7,554 bases of DNA from Bacillota bacterium (GCA_023416695.1 JAEZGY010000088.1:1-7554), one strand, 5' to 3'. Positions 1-5,431 are shown, numbered from the stretch's first letter. Made by a program: numbers and translations. The notes: a model not told the origin generated them from the sequence alone.

Positions 1-41
1 GACCTTACCTTTTATATATTTTAATTTAGGAGGAAATATCC

Positions 42-1583
42 GTGAAGAAGGAAATGATAGTTGTACTTGATTTTGGCGGACAATACAATCAGCTGATTGC
101 AAGACGTGTCAGAGAATGTAACGTGTACTGTGAAGTAATGTCACACACCACTAGCATCGAGAAAATCAAAGAGCTGAACCCTGTAGGTATTATTTTTACT
201 GGTGGTCCAAATAGTGTATATGAAGCAGGTTCACCACTATGCGACAAAGAAATCTTTGAGTTAGGAATCCCTGTACTAGGAATCTGTTATGGTGCACAGT
301 TAATGACCCATTTACTTGGTGGTACTGTAAGCACAGCAGACATTAGAGAGTATGGTAAGACAGAAGTATCTGTGGAAACTACTTCAGAACTATTTAAAGA
401 AGTATCTCCAACCACAATCTGTTGGATGAGTCATACCGACAGAATTACAGAAGTTCCAGAAGGCTTTGTCATCTCTGCCTACTCCGAATCCTGTCCAGTA
501 GCCGCACTTGAAAACCCAGCAAAGAACCTATATGCAGTACAGTTCCATCCAGAAGTAGTACACAGTGTGGAAGGTACCAAAATACTATCTAACTTCCTAT
601 TCAACGTATGTAAATGCGCTGGAGACTGGGTAATGTCCTCCTTTGCAGAAGAATCCATTAAAGCCATCCGTGAAAAGGTTGGCGACGGCAAAGTACTTTG
701 TGCCCTTTCCGGTGGTGTAGACTCCTCTGTAGCAGCAGTTATGCTTGCAAAAGCTGTAGGAAAACAGCTTACCTGTGTATTCGTAGACCACGGTCTTCTT
801 CGTAAAAATGAAGGCGACGAAGTAGAAGCAGTCTTTGGCCCAGATGGTCACTACGACTTAAACTTCATCCGTGTAAATGCGCAGGAAAGATTCTATAATA
901 AATTAAAAGGCGTAGAAGAGCCAGAAGCAAAACGTAAAATCATCGGTGAAGAATTCATCCGTGTATTCGAAGAAGAAGCCAAAAAAATCGGTACCGTAGA
1001 CTTCCTTGTACAAGGAACCATCTACCCAGACGTAATCGAGTCCGGTCTTGGTAAATCTGCAGTCATCAAATCCCACCACAACGTAGGCGGTCTTCCTGAC
1101 TATGTAGATTTTAAAGAAATCATTGAACCACTTCGCCTTCTATTCAAGGATGAAGTTCGTAAAACAGGTCTTGAACTAGGTATCCCAGAATACCTAGTAT
1201 ACAGACAACCATTCCCAGGCCCAGGTCTTGCTATTCGTATCATCGGTGAAGTAACCGAAGAGAAGGTAAAATTAGTACAAGACGCAGACTTCATCTACCG
1301 TGAAGAGATTGCAAAAGCAGGTTGGGATCGTAAGATTGGCCAATACTTTGCAGCTTTAACTAACATGAGAAGCGTAGGCTGCATGGGTGACGAAAGAACC
1401 TACGACTATGCAATCGCCTTAAGAGCAGTAACTACTACTGACTTCATGACAGCTGAGAGTGCTGAACTACCTTGGGAGATTCTTGGAAAAGTAACTAGTA
1501 GAATTGTAAATGAAGTTAAGGGAATTAATAGAGTACTGTATGATTGTACAGGAAAGCCACCAGCGACTATAGAGTTTGAATAA
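42..1583 (+). CDS. guaA: GMP synthase (glutamine-hydrolysing)
   Basis: GuaA is the cytoplasmic enzyme that converts XMP to GMP, using ATP and glutamine, in the last step of guanine nucleotide synthesis. The 513-aa length is normal for a full protein. Residues about 5-190 form the class I glutamine amidotransferase domain, with nucleophile Cys82 in GICYGAQ and the partner His169 and Glu171 in FHPEV. The ATP pyrophosphatase P-loop SGGVDSS lies at 223-229. The C-terminal dimerisation domain runs from about 390 to the end, which reads KPPATIEFE (other GuaA proteins end ATIEWE). The start is GTG at 42, eight bases after AGGAGG at 28-33; an ATG at 54 is less well placed. Its last codons lie inside a direct repeat that recurs at 4397. 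The gene is visibly richer in GC than the genes downstream, as expected for core against acquired DNA. Confidence 0.98.
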   Translation: MKKEMIVVLDFGGQYNQLIARRVRECNVYCEVMSHTTSIEKIKELNPVGIIFTGGPNSVYEAGSPLCDKEIFELGIPVLGICYGAQLMTHLLGGTVSTADIREYGKTEVSVETTSELFKEVSPTTICWMSHTDRITEVPEGFVISAYSESCPVAALENPAKNLYAVQFHPEVVHSVEGTKILSNFLFNVCKCAGDWVMSSFAEESIKAIREKVGDGKVLCALSGGVDSSVAAVMLAKAVGKQLTCVFVDHGLLRKNEGDEVEAVFGPDGHYDLNFIRVNAQERFYNKLKGVEEPEAKRKIIGEEFIRVFEEEAKKIGTVDFLVQGTIYPDVIESGLGKSAVIKSHHNVGGLPDYVDFKEIIEPLRLLFKDEVRKTGLELGIPEYLVYRQPFPGPGLAIRIIGEVTEEKVKLVQDADFIYREEIAKAGWDRKIGQYFAALTNMRSVGCMGDERTYDYAIALRAVTTTDFMTAESAELPWEILGKVTSRIVNEVKGINRVLYDCTGKPPATIEFE

Positions 1584-1588
1584 TAAGC
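1572..1588 (+). repeat. 17-bp direct repeat at guaA 3' end, attL-like core
   Basis: The sequence GAGTTTGAATAATAAGC spans the last three guaA codons (Glu-Phe-Glu), the stop and the next five bases. It recurs without mismatch at 4397-4413. The bases before the two copies differ, so the identity starts sharply at the repeat. The guaA 3' end is an established integration site for genomic islands, and a core overlapping the stop codon would keep the gene intact after insertion. Calling it attL is an inference; no integrase is seen in this window. Confidence 0.6.
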
Positions 1589-1647
1589 GGACTGAGAGCA
1601 CTTGGATTGTTGTTCTCTCAAGCAAAGCAAAAGACATAGATTGAGAC

Positions 1648-1697
1648 AATAAAAAGATAGCCCGCAAGCTTGCTTGCAAGGGCTATCTTTTTTATTG
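1648..1697 (+). terminator. Rho-independent terminator of guaA (may work in both directions)
   Basis: The arm 1648-1663 (CAATAAAAAGATAGCC plus C) pairs with 1680-1696 (GGGCTATC, a T run, then ATTG), leaving one unpaired T. The loop GCAAGCTTGCTTGCAA is itself partly self-complementary. The T run downstream of the GC part fits intrinsic termination of guaA, 64 bases after the stop. The A run on the other arm would give a T run on the minus strand too. A matching hairpin with a compensatory base-pair change exists at 4472-4528. Confidence 0.85.
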
Positions 1698-1790
1698 GCG
1701 AAAACATGCGTAGCATGTTGCCTGTGAAACAGGCAATCTATGTATTTGAAGGCGTAATATACACGAGCAAACTTTGTTTGCGAGGGGATG

Positions 1791-1887
1791 AAAGGGCGGC
1801 TATAAAATAAAGGCAACCGACGAGAACTTGTTCTCGGGAGGTTGTCTTTTGTTTTATAGTCATACGGCGCCAGCTGACATGAGGATG
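1791..1887 (+). repeat. 97-base hairpin insertion nested in repeat copy A
   Basis: Copy A and copy B are collinear up to CGAGGGGATG (ends 1790 and 4620) and resume at AGCGAAGCG (1889 and 4622). Copy A alone has 97 extra bases between these points. The extra piece ends in GAGGATG, resembling the GGGGATG before it, as a short target duplication might. It folds into a long hairpin: CTATAAAA 1800-1807 with TTTTATAG 1852-1859, GGCAACC 1812-1818 with GGTTGTC 1840-1846, and GAGAAC 1822-1827 with GTTCTC 1830-1835. The T-rich 3' arm could also end transcription. It may be a small non-coding mobile hairpin unit, or copy B may have lost it. Confidence 0.55.
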
Positions 1888-2002
1888 GAGCGAAGCGGAA
1901 TCCGAATGGGCATGACGAAGATGGAGGATTAAAGCCTAGGAATAATATTATAATTTTGGTGAAATTTGGTTGATAATAAAACATAATGGGGATATAATTT
2001 TA

Positions 2003-2077
2003 CTAAATTAGCTTGAGTTTTCCATTAAGACAAGCTTCAACAAGAGTACGTTCAAAATATTCATCATATAGAGTACC
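2003..2077 (-). pseudogene. Possible C-terminal gene fragment
   Basis: On the minus strand one frame reads about 24 residues (GTLYDEYFERTLVEACLNGK and then LKLI) to a TAG at 2005-2003. Two TAA codons stop the frame just upstream, so there is no start and no complete gene. The mix of charged and hydrophobic residues looks protein-like, but the piece is too short for me to assign to a family. It could be the tail of a lost gene or chance. Confidence 0.2.
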
Positions 2078-2178
2078 TTATTATATGAAGAAACATACTA
2101 TTTTTGTATGATTTATTGTAATAAGGAATAATATTACATGTTCACTTTTGTAATATATATCGAAATTATTGCAGGAAC

Positions 2179-2457
2179 AGATTGATAATAAAATCGGCCG
2201 CTTCAGAATATGAAAGGGTATTTAGCCAAAATCGTACAGTCTTACCATTATTAGACTGTAAATGAGTTTATGAAGGAATTTTATGTTTGTAAGGTGCAAT
2301 ATGAGGAATACCAGGTAACCTTCAAAATTGGAATGAGCGTGATGCGTTGAAAAAGAATAGCGTTTTAGAGGGTTTGGTGAAAGAAAAGCAGTTTAAACAG
2401 GTATAGACAAAAAAGATCAAGAAGTTAGGAAGTAAGTCGAATTATAGAGAAATTTAA
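2179..2457 (+). pseudogene. Possible decayed ORF with internal stops
   Basis: A single frame from 2179 to a TAA at 2455-2457 reads protein-like sequence broken by four stops. It starts with AASEYERVFSQNRTVLPLLD, has TGA, TAA and TGA in the middle, then NLQNWNERDALKKNSVLEGL, one TAG, and TKKIKKLGSKSNYREI. The two readable halves stay in the same frame, which fits decay by point mutation more than chance. I recognise no family. The alternative is plain AT-rich intergenic DNA with accidental open stretches. Confidence 0.3.
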
Positions 2458-2508
2458 ATTACTATTTGAATAATAAAATACTCAGAATTGATCTTCAGAA
2501 AAATTGCC

Positions 2509-2537
2509 TTGTTTCTAAAAAATGTATATAGTATAAT
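2509..2537 (+). promoter_or_regulatory. Sigma-A-type promoter of the three-gene operon
   Basis: TTGTTT at 2509-2514 and a perfect TATAAT at 2532-2537 are separated by exactly 17 bases. The ATG of the first gene follows 33 bases after the -10 box, behind GGAGG at 2558-2562. I see no clear operator, although the bases around the -10 are rich in TATA repeats. Confidence 0.75.
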
Positions 2538-2569
2538 ATAATTGTATATACTCTAGTGGAGGTGGACAT

Positions 2570-3301
2570 ATGATTATACAGGGAACATCTGTATCTGTAA
2601 GATACAAAAAAATAGATAATTTAAAGAGAACATATTTTAACAATGAAGATATACTTAAGGATCATTTTGTTGAGGCAACTGCTTTACCGATACCAGATGA
2701 TGCACCTGTAGAAGTTCCAAGAATTATAGTGAAATCAGCTAATGAACATTCACAATTGAATTTAACTCCAGTAAATGCAACTTTACAAATTAATTTCGAT
2801 AATGGTTTTGAATTGAATTGGACAAGCTGTAAGTTATATATATTAGAAAAAATGAAAGTAATATTTAGACTTTTAAATGAAATGACAAAGAATGAGTATG
2901 AATATATTGGGGTTGTAACAGAAATATTATTAACTGATAAATATAACCAGGGAACTGACATAATAACTTCAAACTTATTAAAATCCAATCAACTAAAAGG
3001 TATATATGATATGAATGTAAAATATACATTTGTTGAAGATGAAAATATGTTTGTTAATATAGTATTACAGAATGCTCGACTTTACAAAGAAGATGTAAAT
3101 ATTGATAAAGCAGGTTCTTTAAGATGCGAAAATCAGGCTGCAGAGACTATAGGTGCTATTATTGATATTAATGATAGATATGGTTTTAATAACAATGATG
3201 ATTATAAAACAGATTCAATCAAATTAAATTGTTTAGTAGAACGTTTATCTGAAATTATTGATACCAAACTTATCACCTTATTAGAGCAGGGGGTGTATTA
3301 A
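2570..3301 (+). CDS. Hypothetical protein, first gene of toxin-like operon
   Basis: This 243-aa soluble protein has no signal peptide or membrane segment. The start is firm: ATG at 2570, seven bases after GGAGG at 2558-2562, downstream of a strong promoter. Residues about 46-80 (VPRIIVKSANEHSQLNLTP and following) suggest alternating beta strands. A helix-rich piece lies near 88-106 and more strands near 145-170 (YDMNVKYTFVEDENMFVNIV). The layout weakly recalls TIGR04255-type proteins of unknown function, and the strand-rich build also leaves a SecB-like chaperone fold open; neither is shown. The stop abuts the next ATG (TAAATG), so all three genes should be co-transcribed. Its AT-rich codons differ from guaA, consistent with acquisition. 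A role as chaperone, antitoxin or sensor for the downstream pair is inference. Confidence 0.85.
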   Translation: MIIQGTSVSVRYKKIDNLKRTYFNNEDILKDHFVEATALPIPDDAPVEVPRIIVKSANEHSQLNLTPVNATLQINFDNGFELNWTSCKLYILEKMKVIFRLLNEMTKNEYEYIGVVTEILLTDKYNQGTDIITSNLLKSNQLKGIYDMNVKYTFVEDENMFVNIVLQNARLYKEDVNIDKAGSLRCENQAAETIGAIIDINDRYGFNNNDDYKTDSIKLNCLVERLSEIIDTKLITLLEQGVY

Positions 3302-3646
3302 ATGGAGCAAAGATGTGTAATTCGAAATGTAGCGGGATCAATTTTCGCGTTAGGCCTTACATTATCAATGGTTGGGAGTAATACTACATTAATCGATAAT
3401 GGTGACTATTCCATGCAAAAAAATAATTATTGTTCTGATAATAATGGCTTTCATGCAAACAATAAATCTTATAATTATAGTATTGATAACATTTATCTCC
3501 AAAACCATATGACAAAATTAGAACGTGAGGTACAGGATTCTTTTGGCGTAATGAGAGATGCGACACAAGAGGAGATGAATAGCGTAAATAATTATATTAT
3601 AAGCATTGCACAAGAAACAGGAGTTAATTTTTTTGACTTATGTTAA
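3302..3646 (+). CDS. Small protein with N-terminal hydrophobic segment, second gene of operon
   Basis: This 114-aa protein starts at an ATG directly after the previous stop, with AGGGGG at 3288-3293 eight bases upstream. Residues about 9-25 (NVAGSIFALGLTLSMVG after positively charged Arg4 and Arg8) could be an uncleaved signal anchor or signal peptide; no clear cleavage motif is seen. Residues about 30-68 are Asn- and Tyr-rich and probably disordered. The C-terminal block from about 70 (LEREVQDSFGVMRDATQEEM, then a helix ending TGVNFFDL) looks like a compact conserved helical module. I have the impression that short clostridial proteins ending in this way are common, but could not check. A start at ATG 3509 would give only this module, but no ribosome binding site precedes it. 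It overlaps the next gene by 7 bases. An antitoxin or membrane-tether role is inference. Confidence 0.75.
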   Translation: MEQRCVIRNVAGSIFALGLTLSMVGSNTTLIDNGDYSMQKNNYCSDNNGFHANNKSYNYSIDNIYLQNHMTKLEREVQDSFGVMRDATQEEMNSVNNYIISIAQETGVNFFDLC

Positions 3647-4218
3647 GAGAATTTATTGACTTTGTAGATAGTGTGCTACCTTCCGTCTCTCCTAATTTTA
3701 GGGATGGTGCAAAAGAAGCTATTTATCAATTTGAGAAGGCAGGAAAAGAAGTTAATTATCTTACTTCTAACGTGTTAGAAGAATTGTCCCAAGGGGATAT
3801 AATATCTAAGGTACCTTTTTCTTATTTTAATAATATTGGAAAGCAAATTACATTTGTAGCTGATGCCATGGTCATTTCTACATCATGTCATATTGATCAA
3901 AAAGATAAAATAATTCTTGCGCCGATTCTGCCATTAAGTGAATTTTCCGGTGATTTAGCATCGCTAAAAAGAAATACTATTTTTGATTTTATGTATATTC
4001 CAGATCCTAAGACATTAAACCAATATATATGCTTTAGTATACTTGGTACATATAGCAAAGAATTAGTTATGCATGCTATAAAAATTGATAGAATTAAAAG
4101 GGTGGCTTCGTTAAATCAAATAGGTTATTATTTTTTTATTATAAAATTGTCTGTTTATTTAATGAGAAAAGAAGATGGTGAGACTTTAGGTGAGAGAAAT
4201 ATTTTGTTTAGTTATTAG
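3640..4218 (+). CDS. Putative PemK/MazF-fold toxin-like protein, third gene of operon
   Basis: This is a 192-aa protein. After a helical N-terminal part (about 1-47), the order of motifs resembles PemK/MazF endoribonucleases: QGDI at 51-54, VIS with TSCHID at 78-86, IILAPILPL at 91-99, and near the end IDRIKRVASLNQIGYY (149-164), like the D-x-I-R and R-I-G helix of MazF proteins. A Cys and His (83, 84) follow the VIS strand, where many MazF proteins have Asn or Asp. The 192 aa exceed the usual 110-120 of MazF because of the N-terminal extension. The ATG overlaps the upstream stop as ATGTTAA and its own AGGAG at 3619-3623 is 16 bases away, so translation probably depends on termination-reinitiation coupling. 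The toxin call rests on motif order only. Confidence 0.7.
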   Translation: MLREFIDFVDSVLPSVSPNFRDGAKEAIYQFEKAGKEVNYLTSNVLEELSQGDIISKVPFSYFNNIGKQITFVADAMVISTSCHIDQKDKIILAPILPLSEFSGDLASLKRNTIFDFMYIPDPKTLNQYICFSILGTYSKELVMHAIKIDRIKRVASLNQIGYYFFIIKLSVYLMRKEDGETLGERNILFSY

Positions 4219-4221
4219 GTA

Positions 4222-4235
4222 TAAGTTTAAACTTA
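4222..4235. repeat. 14-bp perfect palindrome after the operon
   Basis: TAAGTTTAAACTTA is a perfect palindrome three bases after the stop of the last operon gene. It has no loop and no T tract, so it is a poor terminator. It could be a protein-binding site or chance in AT-rich DNA. Confidence 0.4.
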
Positions 4236-4285
4236 ATGTAAATTGAAATTTCTTAATTAATATAATAAAATTAAGTGGAGTTATT

Positions 4286-4408
4286 TTGAATCTAATAATT
4301 TGTTACGAGAGAAAACGAAGCAATAAGTACATATATTATGATGACAGAAAGTACAAATATGTACATGAAAATATAGCTATTAAATTATTCGTACCGGAGT
4401 TTGAATAA
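4286..4408 (+). CDS. Short ORF running into the guaA-end repeat
   Basis: A frame with TTG start at 4286, five bases after GTGGAG at 4275-4280, encodes 40 residues and ends PEFE-stop. The last three codons and stop are the copy of the guaA end at 4397-4413. It may be a real small protein made by fusion to the guaA tail, or an accidental frame left where an element joined the guaA end. Tyr- and Lys-rich residues (YERKRSNKYIYYDDRKYKYV) show no known domain. I lean to the accidental reading. Confidence 0.25.
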   Translation: MNLIICYERKRSNKYIYYDDRKYKYVHENIAIKLFVPEFE

Positions 4409-4413
4409 TAAGC
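4397..4413 (+). repeat. 17-bp direct repeat, second copy, attR-like core
   Basis: This is an exact second copy of the guaA-end core GAGTTTGAATAATAAGC, 2825 bases after the first. The preceding bases do not match guaA, so only the last codons were duplicated. The ATIE(W/F)E ending is typical of GuaA proteins in general, so this copy most likely derives from a guaA end and not the reverse. It fits attR of an element inserted at guaA. Confidence 0.6.
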
Positions 4414-4471
4414 CGCCTGAGAGCACGTAGAGAGCCGTTTGCTTAGGCAAAATAAAAAGACATAGATTGGG

Positions 4472-4528
4472 CCAACAAAAAAAGGTAGCCCGCAAGAGCT
4501 TGCTTGCAAGGGCTATCTTTTTTGTTGG
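4472..4528 (+). terminator. Rho-independent terminator in repeat copy B
   Basis: The arm 4472-4491 (CCAAC, an A run, GGTAGCCC) pairs with 4510-4528 (GGGCTATC, T run, GTTGG). Compared with copy A the pair T-A in CAATAA/TTATTG is C-G in CAACAA/TTGTTG, a compensatory change. It would end transcripts of the three-gene operon, about 250 bases after its last stop. Confidence 0.8.
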
Positions 4529-4672
4529 CGAAAACATGCGTAGCATATTGCCTGTGTAACAGGTAATCTATGTATTTGAACGCGCAAAATACATGAGCAA
4601 ACTCTGTTTGCGAGGGGATGTAGCGAAGCGAAATCTGAATGGGCATGGCGGAGGGTAGGGCAGGATAGACTG

Positions 4673-4713
4673 AGCCCCAAGAATGGCGGGAACAAGCCGT
4701 TCTTGGGGCTTTT
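4673..4713 (+). terminator. Rho-independent terminator-like hairpin after copy B
   Basis: AGCCCCAAGAA at 4673-4683 pairs perfectly with TTCTTGGGGCT at 4700-4710, followed by a TTTT run that begins with the last paired base. The GC-rich 11-bp stem is strong. It lies just past the end of the A/B homology and has no counterpart after copy A. Confidence 0.8.
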
Positions 4714-4796
4714 GATGTTAGCGTGATACTTGGGTGATACCTATTTTCATATCAACCTATAATTAATAGAACTTAGTCGAAATGCATATGGACAAA

Positions 4797-4986
4797 TCAC
4801 ATATATTTGATAACATAATGCGTAATAGTAAATTGTAAAATTCTTAGTATTAATATAGCTGTAATACTATTGCTACCAAGTAAAATTAGGGCAATGACAG
4901 CTTGAATGAATGGAAGCCATATAATTTTTATACGACCTTTGCTAATTTTAAAGAACTTACAAGTTTCAACATAAACAACCTCCTTT
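4797..4986 (-). pseudogene. Frameshifted small membrane protein gene
   Basis: On the minus strand a perfect AAAGGAGG (4986-4979) stands six bases before an ATG (4972-4970). The ATG frame stops after 14 codons. The -1 frame is open from before this point through 58 codons to a TGA at 4799-4797. It encodes KFFKISKGRIKIIWLPFIQA and then a hydrophobic stretch (VIALILLG, SITAILILRILQFTI), which would give two membrane segments. A single-base indel in the first few codons would explain the strong ribosome binding site joined to the wrong frame. The product would have been a small basic-headed membrane protein of unknown role. It may be a sequencing error, true decay or, less likely, a programmed shift. 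Confidence 0.5.
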
Positions 4987-5069
4987 TAGGTGCATTAATA
5001 GTTACACAGATAGTATGATAGAAAATCTAGTAAATAACTATTTAACACGAACCAACTAGAGATTGATTA

Positions 5070-5176
5070 ATCATTGCTCATTAATTTTGAAATGATCATT
5101 GCCATATCCATTAAAGTATTTTCTTAGGAACGCGATAGCCAGACTCATACTGTTCGATACGTACATCGTCATACGT
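5070..5176 (-). pseudogene. Fragment of an XRE-type helix-turn-helix gene
   Basis: The minus-strand frame from 5176 reads TYDDVRIEQYESGYRVPKKIL and then TAA at 5113-5111. The block R-I-x-Q-Y-E-x-G-x-R-x-P-K is the hallmark end of the recognition helix and following turn in XRE/Cro-type regulators. After a shift of frame the sequence continues TLMDMAMIISKLMSND, which fits the next helix of that fold. There is no start and the N-terminal helices are missing. It is probably the remnant of a regulator lost from this interval. Confidence 0.4.
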
Positions 5177-5194
5177 TCCTCATATCCTAGCTGT

Positions 5195-5245
5195 ATATAA
5201 ACAATTGAGAAGGATTCTTTTTGAATCCTCCTCAATTGTTTATAT
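5195..5245. terminator. Long perfect-arm hairpin, possible bidirectional terminator
   Basis: ATATAAACAATTGAG then AGGATTC (5195-5217) pairs with GAATCCT then CTCAATTGTTTATAT (5223-5245), with one A-C mismatch and a 5-base TTTTT loop. The 22-bp stem is long for a terminator. It separates the minus-strand remnants from the SEFIR gene. A small mobile hairpin unit is the other reading. Confidence 0.55.
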
Positions 5246-5261
5246 TACATATTGTAATATA
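5241..5261. promoter_or_regulatory. Inverted repeat, possible operator upstream of SEFIR gene
   Basis: TATATTACA at 5241-5249 and TGTAATATA at 5253-5261 form a perfect 9-bp inverted repeat around TAT. Related words TGTAATA/TATTACA and TGTAATATA occur at 2117-2157, upstream of the other operon. A shared regulator site is possible but unproven. Confidence 0.3.
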
Positions 5262-5355
5262 GTATTGTTTTAATTCAAATATTGAAAGAGCCTAGAACGA
5301 AATTAAGAATTATATAAAATATAAGCGGAATAAAATGGAAAATTATAGATAAAAG

Positions 5356-5364
5356 TGATATAAT
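5356..5364 (+). promoter_or_regulatory. Extended -10 promoter of the SEFIR gene
   Basis: TGATATAAT is an extended -10 element with a perfect TATAAT at 5359-5364. At the expected -35 place (5336-5341) is TGGAAA, a weak match, as is common with extended -10 promoters. The gene starts 67 bases downstream, leaving a moderate leader without obvious structure. Confidence 0.55.
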
Positions 5365-5431
5365 ACTATTACTTTAGATTAGAGTATGTGAGTGAGGAAA
5401 TTAAATAGAAGAACAGGATAGGAGGTTTAAA

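Larger units (their letters stand above)
1572..1930 (+). repeat. Structured intergenic repeat, copy A
   Basis: This stretch aligns over most of its length with copy B at 4397-4655. Shared blocks are the guaA-end core, CTGAGAGCAC, ACATAGATT, a long terminator stem, AACATGCGTAGCAT, a short hairpin, AATCTATGTATTTGAA, a GCAAAC/GTTTGC hairpin with CGAGGGGATG, and GCGAAGCG followed by GAATGGGCATG. The blocks ACATAGATT (1634-1642) and AATCTATGT (1735-1743) are complementary and enclose the terminator and two smaller hairpins, so the unit can fold as a branched structure. Copy A differs from B by an extra 97 bases at 1791-1887. No protein is expected here. Confidence 0.75.
1931..2500. other. Gene-poor AT-rich interval with decayed coding traces
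   Basis: No intact gene is visible. The interval holds two copies of TTGATAATAAAA (1970-1981, 2182-2193), a near copy TTGAATAATAAAA (2466-2478), inverted TGTAATA/TATTACA words at 2117-2138 with another TGTAATATA at 2149-2157, and two candidate gene fragments listed separately. It is best read as scar DNA between the guaA repeat and the downstream operon. Confidence 0.5.
4397..4655 (+). repeat. Structured intergenic repeat, copy B
   Basis: This is the second copy of the guaA-end repeat, collinear with copy A apart from scattered substitutions and the absence of the 97-base hairpin insert. It keeps the outer complementary blocks ACATAGATT (4460-4468) and AATCTATGT (4565-4573), the long terminator stem and the GCAAAC/GTTTGC hairpin (4597-4611, loop TCT in place of TTT). 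Changes fall largely in loops or preserve pairing, which argues that folding matters. Confidence 0.75.

Noticed and set aside
479..1294. Minus-strand frames within guaA
   Set aside because: They are shadows of a strongly conserved enzyme gene, with no start signals of their own.
1648..1781. CRISPR-like array from repeated short palindromes in copy A
   Set aside because: The hairpins differ in sequence and spacing, there are no equal repeats with unique spacers and no cas gene.
1572..1930. Integron attC site
   Set aside because: The unit is foldable and next to cargo, but no conserved attC R' and R'' core triplets are evident and no integron integrase is seen.
1406..1984. Long minus-strand frame of 192 codons over the guaA end and repeat copy A, with peptide similar to the minus frame at 4443-4646
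   Set aside because: The shared peptide follows from the shared repeat. The frame runs antisense through guaA and through terminator hairpins, has no ribosome binding site and its composition is unlike the real genes.
2662..2988. Minus-strand frame within the 243-aa gene
   Set aside because: It is a shadow of the plus-strand gene, which has promoter, ribosome binding site and operon context.
3619..3660. Frameshift or programmed slippage at the T7 run that would fuse the second and third operon genes
   Set aside because: Both shifts were read through: a -1 shift at the T run meets TGA at 3634-3636 and a +1 shift meets TGA at 3657-3659. The ATGTTAA overlap explains the junction better.
4720..5430. 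tRNA or known riboswitch in the intergenic DNA before the SEFIR gene
   Set aside because: No cloverleaf with TTCGA-type loop and no recognisable riboswitch core was found; the hairpins present are simple stems.
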